Origin: Apricaphanius iberus
Taxonomy: Eukaryota > Chordata > Actinopteri > Cyprinodontiformes > Aphaniidae
Direction: 5' to 3'
Assembly (NCBI GenBank): GCA_028564705.1
Contig: JAPXFQ010001349.1
Coordinates: forward strand, 426,001-490,000
Length of the DNA: 64,000 nucleotides
Below, one piece after another: positions 12,501-25,821 of the stretch. The notes beneath the pieces were generated by a model that saw nothing but the letters and a program-made list of their open reading frames with translations, ran no database searches and was not told where the DNA came from. Both the position numbers and the translations under genes were made by a program. Every line of letters begins with the position of its first letter. The stretch's first letter is position 1.

Positions 12501-15419
12501 ATGGGATCGATCAAGCCAAACTCAATTTTGTGAATTTCATAAAAAAAACAAAACTATATTTTTTAGTTTGATGCACACATCACTTGAACCATTAACACTG
12601 TCATCTGATTTACCACAATGTCTCATAGCAATCAGATTATAAAAGTGAATAAACAGCAAATTACCATACTTGAACTGCAAAATTATAAAAATAAAGTCCT
12701 CTATTTTTGCAACAGATAGTTTCTTTGTTTGGCTATGTTAACATGTTTACGTGTTTTCACATTGAATGTTACTGGAAATAGGTCTTTGGTGTAAATAACC
12801 CTGGATTTAGTATAAACGCCTATTATGTAAAAATGAAAATTGTGAAAATGTTTATAAGATGCAATTGAATGACTCATTAAAATGTGTAGTTTAGATAGCC
12901 TCTTAAAACAAAACTTTTTATGCATCCAAACTGAGGTTGACAAAAGGCTCTGGAACCTTAAGTTGACGCACTAGTACTCACTTGGAAAAAAATGTCCGCT
13001 TACTATTTAACTTAGCTCGAATGAAGCAAAACTATACTTAAATTAAGATGTTTTTGATAAAAAAAACAACAACAACATTTAGCTAAAAACTGGTATTCTA
13101 AACAAGAGTTCTAAAGAAAACTTATGACTATTCAGCATTTTACATACAACAAACAGCAGTAAAACTGATTGAGATTTAGGAGATTTTTTACATGAAGCTG
13201 TCCAAACAAGTTAGAAGTCAGGTTCAGGCCTTTTCCAGATAAACTTTTAGTACTCTGAAAAAAAACAACAACAAAAAATCCTCAAGTTGACATTAAATAC
13301 CATCACCTACAAAATAGATAGGATCACTGATAACTATTTAAAAAAAAAAACAAATTTAATAAAGGTACAAAACCAAACAGAAAAACAATGGTTAAAACAC
13401 TGTAGTTCAAAAGTGAAAAAGCTGAATCATAGTGGTGATGAACTTCCTGGCAACTTTAATGGCATCCCTGGGAAAGTTGGGTAGAGTGTCTGAGAATGTG
13501 CAATTAGTGATACATCACTTCCTGAGGTATAAATATGTGGCCCAGAGATGTATACCTTATAGCCACGCTTTAAAATTGGAAAAAGAGAAGAGAAGATGGA
13601 ATTTCAGAATTACACAAATTTGTTGCTCTGGAGTTTGGATATGGTGAAAAGAAAACACCTACCCAGATGCTACGTACATGCCAGCAAGTTGTTTAAGGCA
13701 TGGCAGTAAAACAAACAAAAATAGAAACCCTTTCCTGTCTTGCAGTTAAAATAACAAAAGTGTAAAGCTTGTTCAGTGCTATAAGAAAATTTGCCAAGAT
13801 TTGTGCGCTTTGATCAGATGGGAATAAGATTTAAGTGAACGAAACATTTGGGTTGGGTTTAGTATAAGAAGAAAGATGAAACCGTTTTGAAGCGCCTGTT
13901 GTCCCCTGTTGGAGGACTTGTGTCATCCCTCCTCCAAATGCACCTTGGACCTGTCAGATTGCTAGAGTGAAAGACTAAGTGAACTCTTTGAATTAAGAAG
14001 AACCTTAATTTAAATGATTTACTCCAGAAAAAAAAAGTGAGAACCACCGTCTTTCAATAGGATAATGATTCAAAGTTTTAGGGCTAATTAACTTAGAAAA
14101 AAAGGTTAGGGCCGGTTTTTAGACTGTGCAATAAAAATGTCCAATAATTCTGCTTGTGCTATCCATCCTTGTTAAATGTTAAAGGGGAAACCTAGGGATA
14201 ACTCTATTGCTCTGGGAGATGACGGCAACTGGTAGGAAATAACAGTTTTCCGTAAAAATAGTTGACTCGTGTTGTAGCCCTTGGGTGCACAAAACAAAAT
14301 TGGTCAGGTTAAAGACAGTCTTATCGCATTCCAAAAGAGCTGGCTTGGAGGGAAAGATGGATTTCTGCTCAGAGCACGATGAAGAAAACCGAGCGTTGGA
14401 ACCTGTCTATCAAAGGATTTCACTTGTGTAGTTTTCATTTCATTTCAGGTAACTTCACCCGAACACATTATTTAAAGTTAACTTTTACAAAAAAAAAAAA
14501 AAAAAAAAAAAAAGTTAACTTTTACATTAGCATTTCTAATTATTGTAATCAAAATGTGTCCACAGTTTTAATGATAATGTCTTATGAACGCTGAAAAGTT
14601 ATCCTTGGCAGTGTAACAGAAAAGACGGAAGAGTAAATGGATATTTTGGTTTTCTCAAGATTTTTTGTGTGCTTTTATCAAGATACTTAGTGTGCTTTTA
14701 TGCGTTTATTCTCCTGTGATTCTGCAATCTCCCGGGACCAGTTGGGAACAATAATTTTGCAAGTGATACGCGTCTAAAAAGCTCACATTGGGAAAGGACA
14801 CACAGTTGCTTTTGCAAGTAAAACGTGTCTATTTCATTACGCGCTGCTTACACGTCCGGTGGAAAGGAGTGGTGAATGTAATTCTTGAGAGCAAGATTGA
14901 TTGTTAGAGCAGTTTATAAATATTTGACAAATAATCAACGGAATGCTAGGAGTGCCACCAAAAAGAATAATAAAAAGAATGTGTCCGAATTAAATATTTG
15001 AGCAATTTAAACAAGAAAATAAATAGAAATAGACAATGTAGATAAAACCAACAAAAAACCCCAGAAAGAAATATACAAAAAGATAAATCATTGCAGAAAT
15101 ATATCAATATACCTGTCAGTTAACTTTGAATGAATATTATTTAGTGGGGATGTAGGCTATATTGGGAAGAATCAAGTGATATGTATCATAATACAAGGGG
15201 GTGTTACAATACATTGCGAGACTATGGGCAAGACTACATATTGTGATTTTTAAAACTGAATTTATGTGTAGAAAAACTCAGCAATCTAAAACTCCATGTG
15301 ACTTTGCAAGTTCTCCCACTCAGAAATGATGGAGGGGTTTGAAATTCATATTGTATCTGCTTTGCCACTGGGAGAGACAGCTTTTTTAAGTACAGGAAAT
15401 CACATTGTATGTTTTCTAA
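9501..15419. other. AT-rich intergenic DNA, no gene supported
   Basis: Mostly AT-rich sequence with scattered short frames and no consistent coding signal. It holds a 21-base poly(A) run (12413-12433), a poly(A) run between direct repeats (14474-14525) and several purine-rich simple tracts. A 90-codon minus frame at 12012-12284 with a very basic middle (KKRKRRRPR) has no recognisable domain. I looked for exons of usual IRF1/SLC22 neighbours and saw none. Confidence 0.5.
14474..14525 (+). repeat. Poly(A) tract flanked by a direct repeat
   Basis: AAAGTTAACTTTTAC occurs at 14474-14488 and again at 14511-14525, with a run of 25 A bases (14489-14513) between and partly overlapping the second copy. 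This is what a poly(A)-only retroposition event with a 12-15 bp target duplication would leave; simple replication slippage is the alternative. Confidence 0.8.
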
Positions 15420-15424
15420 AGATT

Positions 15425-16215
15425 TTATTTGTAGTTTATTACTTCACATAAGATCAAACACCTAAGAAAATCAGTGATTTGGTAAAGAATCCTTTGATTG
15501 CAGTTACAGAGGTCAAATGATTCCTATAGTTCTTGACCCGGCACACACTGCAACAGGGATTTTGTCCTGGTCCTCCACACAGATTTCCTCTACATCTTGG
15601 TTTCAGCTCCCTCCAATCTATGCTCCCTCTACTGGATTTAAGTCTGCAGACTGGCTTGTACACTCCAGAACCTTGATATACTTCTTAAGGAGCCTCTCCT
15701 TGTTTATCCTGGCTGTGTACTTTGGGTCATTGTCATGTTGGAAGACACTGGCCATGGCTCATCTTCAATGCTCTGACTGAGGAAAGGAGGTTTTTGCTCA
15801 AACTCTCACAATACATGGCCCAATTCATCCTCCCCTTAATACAGTGCAATCATCCTGTCCCTTTCTAAGAAAAGCACCCCCAAACATTATGTCCCCTACC
15901 ATGCTTCACTGTAGGGATGGTGTTCTTGGCAGCTCTTTGGTCTTGCCCATAGTAGTAGTTGAAGTCTGACTATCTGTGGGGTGGACAGTTGTCTTCAACG
16001 AGCTCAGACAAGTGCTACTGATTTATTCTTAGGTGCAGCAATAAAATACAAATAAATTATTTCAAACCATACATTGTGATTTCCTGAATATTTTATTTTT
16101 TTGTGTCTCAGTGGAAATGAGCCTACAATTTGAATTTCAGACCTCTACATAATTTCTAAGGGGTAAAACTTGTAACATTGCAGGGTGTTCAAATACTTAT
16201 GTTTCTCACCATATT
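15425..16215 (-). mobile_element. Tc1-like DNA transposon relic
   Basis: Reverse-strand reading of about 15640-15760 recovers decayed Tc1 transposase pieces around a 'gggtcattgtcatgttgg' stretch, which encodes the HDND-type catalytic region in this family, and about 15860-15910 gives the region before it (plus-strand 'aacattatgtcccctacc'). The right end 'ttcaaatacttatgtttctc' is like the ends of many fish Tc1 elements. Numerous shifts and stops; only part of the transposase remains. Confidence 0.65.
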
Positions 16216-16247
16216 GGTGTAACGATATTGTCTTAAATTTCCATCTT

Positions 16248-16348
<101 letters not shown>

Positions 16349-16394
16349 CAAAACAATCTACTGCAATTCGAACCAAGCATCAGAATAGAAAAGA

Positions 16395-18082
16395 AAGGTG
16401 ATTAAAGTGACTTTGAACGTGGCGTGGGTGTTTGTGCCAGACAGGCTGGTCTGAGTATTTCAGAAGCTGCTGATCTAGTGGGATTTTAACGTACAAATAT
16501 CTCTAGGGTTTCAAGAGAATTGCCTGAAAAAGGGAAACTATCCAGTCAGTGGCAGTTCTGTGGACGAAAATGCCTTATTGATGCCAGAGGTCAGAGGAGA
16601 ATGACCAGACTGGTTCGAGCTGACATAAAGGTAACAGTAACTCAAATAACCACTTGTTACAACCAAGGTATGCAGCAGAGCATCTCTGAATTCACGTCGT
16701 ACCTTGAGGCAGATGGGCTACAGAAGCAATGAGCACACTGGATGCCACTTCTGTTAGCTAAAAAGAGGAAACTGAGACTACAATTCGCACAGGCTAACCA
16801 AAATTGGACAATAGAAGATAGGAAAAATGTTGCCTGGTCTGATGAGTCTCAATTTCTGCTGCAACATTTGGATGGTAGGGTCAAAATTTGGCGTAAACAA
16901 CATCAAAGCATGGATCCATCCTGCCTTGTATCAATGGTTCAGGGAGGTTGTGGTGATGTTATGGTGTGGGGGACATTTTCTTGGCACACTTTGGGCCGCT
17001 TAGTACCAATCGAATAACGTTGCAATGCCACAGCCTACCTAAGTATTGTCGCTGACCATGTACATCCCTTTATGACCACAGTGTACCAATCTTCTGATGG
17101 CTACTTCCAGCAGGATAATGCGCCATGTCATGAAACTCGAATAATCTTAGACTGATTTCTTGAACATGACAATAACTTCACTGTATTTTAATAACTTCCA
17201 TAGTCACCAGATCTCTATCCTATAGAGCACCTTTGGGATGTGGTAAAACGGGAGATCCGTGTCATGGATGAGCAGCCGACAAATCTGCAGCAACTGCGTG
17301 ATGCCATCATGTCAATATGGACCAAAATATCTGAAGAATGTTTCCAGTACTTTGTTGAATCTATGCCACAAAGGATTAAAGGTTGTATATGAAACGTATT
17401 GATAAAAAGCTACCTTTAAAAAAAATAATACATCAAGAGGCTTTTTAGAGGTGTGCAGTAATAATATACAAAATTTTCTTAAAAAGATTATTTGAATTAA
17501 ATTATGATAAAATGTACATTTAAAATAGCATAACAATGACGTTATGTTTACATTTACCAGTCAGAAGCGGCCGCTGGTTGTGGGTTGACATACATTCCAA
17601 CTGTATGTTCAACGCAGCTCAGCTGGTACTGGGAAAAATGGTGAAGTCAGCAAGACAAGCAGCTGCTTCAGAGACCCAGATATACTGTTTTCAGTCTGAG
17701 GAGAGGAGTGACCGCAGAAGAACAGAAACTAGAACAGTTTTAGATGAAGCCTACACTAGTTGGACCCACATAAAACATTTCCACGGCATCAAACACACAT
17801 GGAAACGGGGACTTTCTTCCTGGATCGGTAAGCTAGCTCACTTGCTAACATTAGCCATCAGTCACACTACTCTAAAACACATTTCTCACTGGACACAGTT
17901 AAGGTCACCGGGCATATCGGCAGAAAACCAGGCAACCCAATAGCGGGAATGACGTTTTTATTGTTATACTACAACCTAGATAAACTAGGTGTCGCTATCA
18001 TGCTCAAGTTCCATAACCAACCTTTAAGGCAGTTATGAAGACAAAAGGGGGTCTAGCAAGGTGTACCTAATAAAGTGGCCTA
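16395..18082 (+). mobile_element. Tc1-like transposon relic interrupted by a nested insertion
   Basis: Plus-strand transposase remains appear in order: a decayed N-terminal region (about 16410-16730, with LIDARGQRRMTRLVRADIK), a central part with NQNWTIEDRKNVAWSDESQF and VMVWGTFSW (about 16742-17010), a catalytic-region remnant near 17110 ('caggataatgcgccatg'), then IEHLWDVVKREIRVMDEQP near 17222-17278 and PQRIK near 17364-17379. The frame then resumes at 18028. The right end is 'aggtgtacctaataaagtgg' (about 18060-18079), the typical end of one fish Tc1 family. Stops near 16732 and 17017 and other shifts show it is inactive. The left inverted repeat is missing. Confidence 0.8.
17380..18023. 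mobile_element. 644-bp TTAA-flanked non-autonomous element (piggyBac-like)
   Basis: It is bounded by TTAA at 17376-17379 and 18024-18027. The ends read AGGTTGTATATGAAAC and, on the other strand, AGGTTGGTTATGGAAC, matching at 13 of 16 positions. Deleting the insert plus one TTAA restores a continuous Tc1 transposase 3' end (PQRIK followed by AVMKTKGG), so the insertion junction is well supported. TTAA duplication is the signature of piggyBac-type transposition. No transposase is visible. A 135-codon plus frame (17536-17943) contains SDRRRTETRTVLDEAYTSW but matches nothing I recognise. Confidence 0.7.
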
Positions 18083-21000
18083 TAAAATTATATGTATATA
18101 TAGTTCTCATTATGCTGTTCACATTTTGACATGAGAACACCACACCTAACAACTGATCAACAGTACCTTGCCACTGAGGATTCAAACCGTTTTTTCTCAG
18201 ACAGCAGTGGCCATTGAGCTTAGTGTCATATTATCATCAACATGAGAGAGACAAGAAGAGTAAAAACTGTAATTGATGCTCAAAGGCAAACGACACATTA
18301 TTGAGAAATGGACATTTCCTGCTGTGGCATACCCAGCATAGTTGTTGGCTTTTGTTTGAATGCATTGTTAGAGATGGGAAAATAACATTTTCATGCCTCT
18401 ACCTAAGAGCCCTACTTTCATTATATAATCATTGTAGCCTAAGTTTTTACATTTTCCACACATTTCTCTAGAAAGCCAAATAGCTTTCTGAGTAGTGTAT
18501 TCATACAGTGGATCTTAGATGATAACAGATCCCTAAAAGAGAGCAGGATTGTAATTTTAATCTGGTCTGAAGAAAATATGTCCAAACCTTAATCTAAAAT
18601 GAGAAACCACATTAAAGATAGAACCGTTTTGGTGCAGTTAAAACGATGTATTAAATTTGAACAGTTAGATAATATTTATTTAAAAAGAATTATGGGTAAA
18701 GTTACACTTTTTCGATACCCATCACACAATAAGAAGTGTATGTGCGAGCATTACAGGAAAGGCTGCAATCAGTGTGGAGAAGCTAGACAAGTTGGCAGCA
18801 AAAACAGTTAACTTTGTAAAAACCACAAAGAAGACAGTTAAAGGAGATGGGATATGAAAGGGGGTTGTCTGTGTGTGCGCTTGTGTGTGAGCGTATGCCA
18901 ATGTGTGTGTTGGTAAAGTATTGGAGAACAAAAATACAAATAAAGGGAGAAGTGTCTGGTGCTTTCCATTTCACTAATGTAAATTCTTTGCACAACCTGT
19001 CCTAATTTTAATAACGCTTCTCTGAATTACTTCAGAGTGCATACCATGAGATACGTTTTTTTTATTTGCAATGAAAGCAACGCACATGAAAGGTTATTTC
19101 CCCTGAAGCTTCAGAGATGAAAAACAAACCTATCAACCAACATGGTAAAATTACCAAGGGTTGGTATTTCCCAAGCTTTTCACTATCGTGACACTGAAAA
19201 ACCACCAGCTATACACAGTGCTTACTACTCATGTTAGAGAGATTGTTCAGATTTTTTGGAAGTTTGGCAAAGTTGACATGTTATGCGCAGGAAGTCTACA
19301 ACCAGTCAGCAAAACACACAATTCCAGATCCAGCTAGGATCAGAGATCCTTGGATCATGAGCTTACTGCTCATATATAGCTAGAGCTTTCAAAAACAAAG
19401 ATTCATGTAGGACTAACATTAGTTTAAAAAAAGACAGATTTTCAGGTCTACACAACCATTTTGCAGCTTATTTTCAGCTAACACTACCAAATAATTAGTA
19501 CATCTGTTCACAAAGTAAATCATAGGGATGCCCCCCTGAAAGCTTTAACAATGAAAGATTGCAACAGTTCATTTATATCACATGGGGAAGTGCTATCAAC
19601 TATCAATAAAATCCCTAATATAATGAATAATTAACTAAGAAAGCGGCTAACATGAAACTTATCTACTTATAGGGAGTTTAAGGAGTTGGAAAGTAAACAA
19701 TCAGATTTTCTTGAGTTGATAAAGATTAAATGTCATTACTGGTCTCTCCCCTTTTAAACATGTAAATTATAATATACATGTTTGACTTGTATACTTTTAA
19801 TATACGACTAAAATTTAGGGAACGTTTGGAAAATAATTCAATCAAGGAAGTTCTTCGCTGTTTGACAGGTTTATTACTGGACAAATCTGCCTATAAATTT
19901 TGGCCCTATGAAGGAAACCTAACTGCGGGTTTCATCTTTGGTAGCCATTGTATGATCCTCAATCCCAGAGTTCAGTGTTCCATACACAATGCCATCTCTC
20001 TCTCCAGCAATTTTTGCCTGCCTTGTCCTCACTTTTTTATGGTTTTACTTATTTTTTTTACCCTGGGCATAGATAAAATATCATAAGCCTGAACGTAACT
20101 GAAAAAGGAGTAAACATGATAATAGATGCCTTTTAAAGGTTTGGAGCCTGTGTTGATATTGTTCAACCAATGTGGGCCCTGGATAATCTAGATCATATTT
20201 TTTCATGGCACAGTTTCAGTTTGAATCAATTAAATTAGAAAACAATAATAGAGATCTGCAAGCTCTTTTCCTTTCATTGAAGTACAAATTCAATCTTATT
20301 CAGGTAGAAATAAAACAGCAAATATGAAGTGTCCATTGTTTTGTATTAATTAAATATTAGTTATAAAGTTATATTTATTTTGCCTACTCTGGTTTCTAAG
20401 AGCTTCATAAATTGATTAGAGTTAAAATTGTGATTGCTTATATTTCCATTTCTATGAAACAAACTCCATTGTTCAAGAATGGAATTTATTATGTAAGCCA
20501 TCATAATAGTTATGCTTTCTTTAAAGCATAAATATGAAAGCTAATATGAACAAGACTCAAAAAAATGTTCCCCTCTTAAAATGAGTGCATTTTTCTCTGT
20601 AATTTCAAAATTTTTAAAGATCATAATCCCATCATTTATACTTTTAGGCGAGACTTGTGTATTTTATTGCTTTTCAGGTACAAAGGAATAAAACTTGAAC
20701 TCTAGTTTGTTTTGTAGAATATTGACCAGACATCAAAAACAGAAGCAGACAAAATGTGCATACCGTACTTGAGGAAATTTATGATTTTACCTTGTGTTAA
20801 AGTAAATGGTTTAAATTCCAGATCTATAAAACGGTACAAAATTAAGGCCACAGCCTTGTTTTGTGGGAACGGTAGTCAGGGTCAAAATGAGGCTACCTAC
20901 ATCTTGAGGGTGCAAACCATAAACAATCAGTGAGTGAGATAATCTACAGTTTATGGCATATTCACTGCTTATACGAGCAATACCAGTCAGTAAGTTTGTG

Positions 21001-24000
21001 TTTCTGAGCATGTCTGTTGTCTTCATCTGTGTACAAAGCTTGCAAAATATGTGAGTTAAAAAAAAATAGACTTGACTTTTTAAAAGTTTTAATTTAACAC
21101 CAAAAAAGTAATCAACTTGAATTTTTTGTATTTTTATTTTTATGATATTCTGCCTATTGAAGGTTGTTCAATATTGAGACTCCGTGTAGGTCTTTAAGTA
21201 CTAGTTGCTACTATTTCTATCACAATTGCGAAGTAACATGCAGGGTATTTTTGCCTTGCTGACTTTTGTTTAATGCATTTTGGTCCTAACCTATGTGTTG
21301 GAGCATGTTACAACATGTAAAATTAAAGTCAACATACTTCGGTACCTTTGTCCTCTAGAATTAAACCTCGAAGGACAATTTTTGGTAATCAGTAGTCAGA
21401 AATGGTGTATAACACATATGCTTGCATTAAATAACTGCAGTTTGCTGTATTGTTGGTTGTTTCCACTCATCCAGTTTGGGAGCTCTTTTTGCTGCACATG
21501 ATGCATGTCCATTCCTAATCTGTCGGCATCTTTAGAAACATACCAGAGCTCATTTATCTTGGCACGAGAAACTTGCAAAAAAAAAAATTGCTACTCATGG
21601 AGGAGCAGAAAAACATCAAAATGAGTGTGTTTTCAAATGCTTTTCTGTGATTTTTTTATTTTTACTCAGAGAAATGCAATTATCATTTCCAGAGTAAGGC
21701 TAAACGATAGGCACGCTTCCACTACCAGAACTTAAGGGTCATTTTACTGGACTTTCATCTACTGGGATAAAGTAGTTGAGCTGCTCCTCTCAGCTGTCAT
21801 GTCTCCATACAAAATCATTCAATACAAAATATACGAATTAACCAATATGACAGTATATCATGAACGTTTCAGAGGTGAGCAGTATCAATGATCAAAAGGC
21901 AAGTTCAACAGCAGTGTATAATAAAAGACTGACTTGGAAAAAGCTGGGATGGTTGCCACTTTTCAGTTTACTATATTGTTACTAACTGCTTCCCAAGCAA
22001 CTCTTATTTTACAAACCCGCCTGTTTGGGGACGTTTGCTCATTTTCCTCTTGATTACAACCAATCAGAATGACTTAACTACAGCCAGGACTGGGCCATTT
22101 CCAAGTTCATACCCAAAGGGTGGTACTCTGTTGGTTTGTGAAATGGCACTAGAAACAGCCCCGTCGGCCCGACCCGGTGAAACTGAGATGTGCATTCCAT
22201 TAAAATTCATACACTAGAACTGCACCTACCTTCAATCAACTTTCTAAATACAGAAAAAGTTAGTGGTTCTCTCAGAGCACCTGAGAACAACCAGGTGCAA
22301 ATTAAAACGCAAGTTTTTCTGCCTCTATAACTAGTAGTAATGTACTAACAATTGTTATCCACAAAGAGCAAAACAATTGTCATTGTAATACAAGATTGAG
22401 ATTAAATTGAGATTAAAACAAGATAAAATGATCAAACAGATCAGTGTTAAACTATAACCAATGCTATATATAAAAAAGAAAGTGATAAATCAATCTTGTT
22501 TTTACTTTAATGTGCATTTAGAAATGATCAGGTAACTAAACAATACATTACAATCACAAGTGCACAGTATTTTTTTACATTTAAACTCCGTAGCTAAAAA
22601 TTGTTTTGTAGAATTTCAAGTCATGTAAGGGCCAGTAGATATACATAATAGATAAGCTTGTCTTTACATTAACACATTGGATAAGTAACATAAAAGACCC
22701 ACATGTAATCATTTCTCCACGTCACATGACTGCTGTGTGAGTAATACAGGGGAACTGTAAAAACAAAATCTAAGCCTTTTTTTCCTTTTCCATTCCTTGA
22801 TTACGAATGGATTCCTTTACAGTGAATTTACCGCTACCTCTGAAATCACCTTGCTGTCCTGACAAATGCTTGCGTCATTATGAAATAGTGTAGAACACCA
22901 ATTGGTTGTCATCTTATGATTACAAGGTTATAAGATAATAAAAATAACAACAATAATAAGATATTAAAATCAGAGCTAGTAGTCAATTTCAAATGTTTAA
23001 ATAATATTACTTCACGTCACAGTTCTTAACTATTTAATTCTTCTTTGCCAAGTGTATCAGGAATCATCCCTCACCTGCAAGAGACTATCTCTTGAACTAA
23101 AGTATTTATCCTATACGTTGTTCAGAACAAAAACAGCATGGATTTCAAAATTATTTTTTCTATTATTCACAGTAATTCTGTTATGTAGTCCTAAAGTCTT
23201 TGTGTTTTCCAAATTTCTGATGTTTATTTCAACTCAGCGACTATAATACATTAATTTTCTACTGAAATTTATGACGTTTTTTCAGTATGATAATATAACT
23301 ATGATATGGAGTACAAAAAAAAAACATTAAAAAAACATTGAATTAATTCCTAGAAAGTATGGACTGTATATAATAACAACTTTTAAGAATTATTCAAAAA
23401 TATTTACACCTTGTGATGCCAATTATGAAAAACGTATGTCTTTAAGTGGACTAAAACAGTTTAAATGTTGGGGTTCGTATGTTGCAGAATAACTGTATGC
23501 CATAATGGTCCAAATGTGAGAAAAAGTATTTCCATTTGAAAATAATCCATTTTAGAAACATGTGCAAAATATTTAGTAGCTTCAGCTGGTTATAACCTAC
23601 CCTGTTCTTCTAAAAGAACTATAAAACAAAGCTGAGCTCCTTATGTATGTGGAGGCAAATGTGTGGAAATTCTATACAAATTAGACAGGCAAATTTCAGA
23701 GTAATTGTAGACCATGGCCTACAAAGTGGAGCAATAGCCTACATTTTATTGCAGCCAAGATCAAATGTTTTTTTTTTGTTACACAATACAGATTGAAACA
23801 ATTTGAATTAATGGTATGTAATTACAAATTCTTTACATTTAAAAATCTACTGCTAAAACAAAGGCCCTATTTGTTAACTATTGCAAAATGTATGCAAATA
23901 GATAGATTACTGTTTCAAGGATTGTTACATTAAAATTTAATTATAACAACAAAGCCTCTAATTAAATAAGTTTTTATTTTAAATCCTGTTGCCCAAAATT

Positions 24001-25200
24001 ATTGGGGTACTTACCAGGTTTTTAGACTCATAGCGGAACAAAATGGGAAAGCTATGTGCTTTGGAAAGTCTGCAAAAAAGGTTTGAGATGGCTTCCTGCT
24101 AGTCATGTGACAAATTAAAAACACTAATTGGTTGCCTATGTGGACAGCTTAAAAAAAGTAGCATCAAAGTTTAATTTTATGTAATTTTATATAACTATTA
24201 TTTTTGTAATGAAACTAAAATGATTATGGTTTTGTCGACATGTCAATATGCTGGTTATATTTTATGCTCTTTATTTGAATCAAAATTTTTTGCTCAAAAT
24301 CAATTTACTTATTGATTCACATTTTATTTTTAATTACTTGTGATCTGAATGACTGGAACATAACTGCTCATAGACTCCCTATTTGAATAATTTAGTCTGA
24401 TGATTAGGGGCAGGATCTAAAACGTTTTAAGTAAATTCTTAACCAACTTTAGATTAAAAACTTTAATATGATACTTTTTGTGTTTGTGTGCATGTTTAGA
24501 AATTTTAACATTTGTACGGCCATATTTATGATTGAAGACAGTAGGCTCTCTAACCGGTTCAGACATGCATATCCTAGACACAATCTCACAAAAGAAATCC
24601 TAAGAAATGTCATTCAGGTAAGAACTAAAGAATGCCTTGAGGAAAGCTAATGGTAGCTTTTCTTAGCAACAATGCAAGTACAGTCTAGATGGATGACCAA
24701 CAGTACAAACTAGAGTCATAGATTAAGGCATTACTGAAATAACAAACCGTACTATAATAATATTTTTTTTTGTGTATCCTACATCTTATTGGAAACTATT
24801 TAAAATTATATTGTGATAATAAAAATATATAAGAGGAAAAAATTGTTTTTTACATCTTGGATTATTTTTCATTTAGGCTGTAATTTTTCTTTTGCACTTT
24901 GTTTAAAAAATATTTCGTTGAACATTTTTATTACAAACTTTAAGTTGTTACTGCTGAAATAAATATTTGACATTTTCCTGGACTTATTTGTTTTGCAACT
25001 CATTTTAGTCAAATAATATGAAAAGTCAGTTTTTTAAATTGTGGGAGTGCGTGCAGGAAATAGGGCCAAGTAATGCTCTAAAGTCCACAAAGCCAGTATT
25101 TGTCAATGATCATACATAATATATGTCACTTGTAATGCAAGAACAATGTTGAAAATCCGTGTAGTACATTTTTGGCAAAGCAATCAGCTATTTAGACGTT
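18083..25200. other. AT-rich intergenic DNA, no gene supported
   Basis: Long AT-rich stretch with few recognisable repeats. A GC-richer patch at about 21710-22200 ('ggcacgcttccactaccag' to 'gtcggcccgacccggtg') looks like an old MITE. A 41-codon minus frame at 19919-20044 is discussed as a finding. No splice-consistent set of exons was found on either strand. Confidence 0.5.
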
Positions 25201-25204
25201 CTAT

Positions 25205-25460
25205 TACTCTTGGAAAAGTCAAGTTTATTGACAAGTCACCAGAATATTGCATGGCAACACGAAGACACAGGACAAGCATGCATGGACACACTAATACCTA
25301 TTAGAGAGACCAGTAAGCCTCATAGTCATGTTTTTTGAGGTCAGCTTACCCTGAGGGGACCCACACATGTACAGGAAGAACATGCAAACTCCATGCAGAA
25401 AGAATCCAGGCTCAGATTTGAACCCACAACCTTCTTGCTGCAGGGCAACAGTGCCATTAC
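25205..25460. repeat. Fragment of a widespread teleost retroelement
   Basis: Contains 'gaacatgcaaactccatgca' and 'acccacaaccttcttgctg', phrases repeated through many fish genomes in retroelement-derived sequence. The family cannot be settled by eye. Confidence 0.5.
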
Positions 25461-25821
25461 ATTTAAACCTAAATAGAAATCATATGTCTAATTGACAATC
25501 AAAAGCAAAAAATCTAATTACTTTATATGTTGCTACCTACATAAAATTAAAACACCAGTTCAAACAATGAAAGTGTACTGAATGAGGATGTCCTGAACTG
25601 ACACTGCTCTAGTTAAACAATTCCTACTTTACACCCTTTGGAAAGCAGTTGGGATCTCTCAATGTAAACCAATTCTTCCATGTTTTATGTAGCAATTAAC
25701 TAAGCATAAAGTTATGAGGTGCCATATAGGACAAAATGATCCCCATCACTCACACCCAACCATACATACACCATTAGCAGCATTCTCTCACATACTCAAA
25801 ATTCTTAAAATTACACACATA

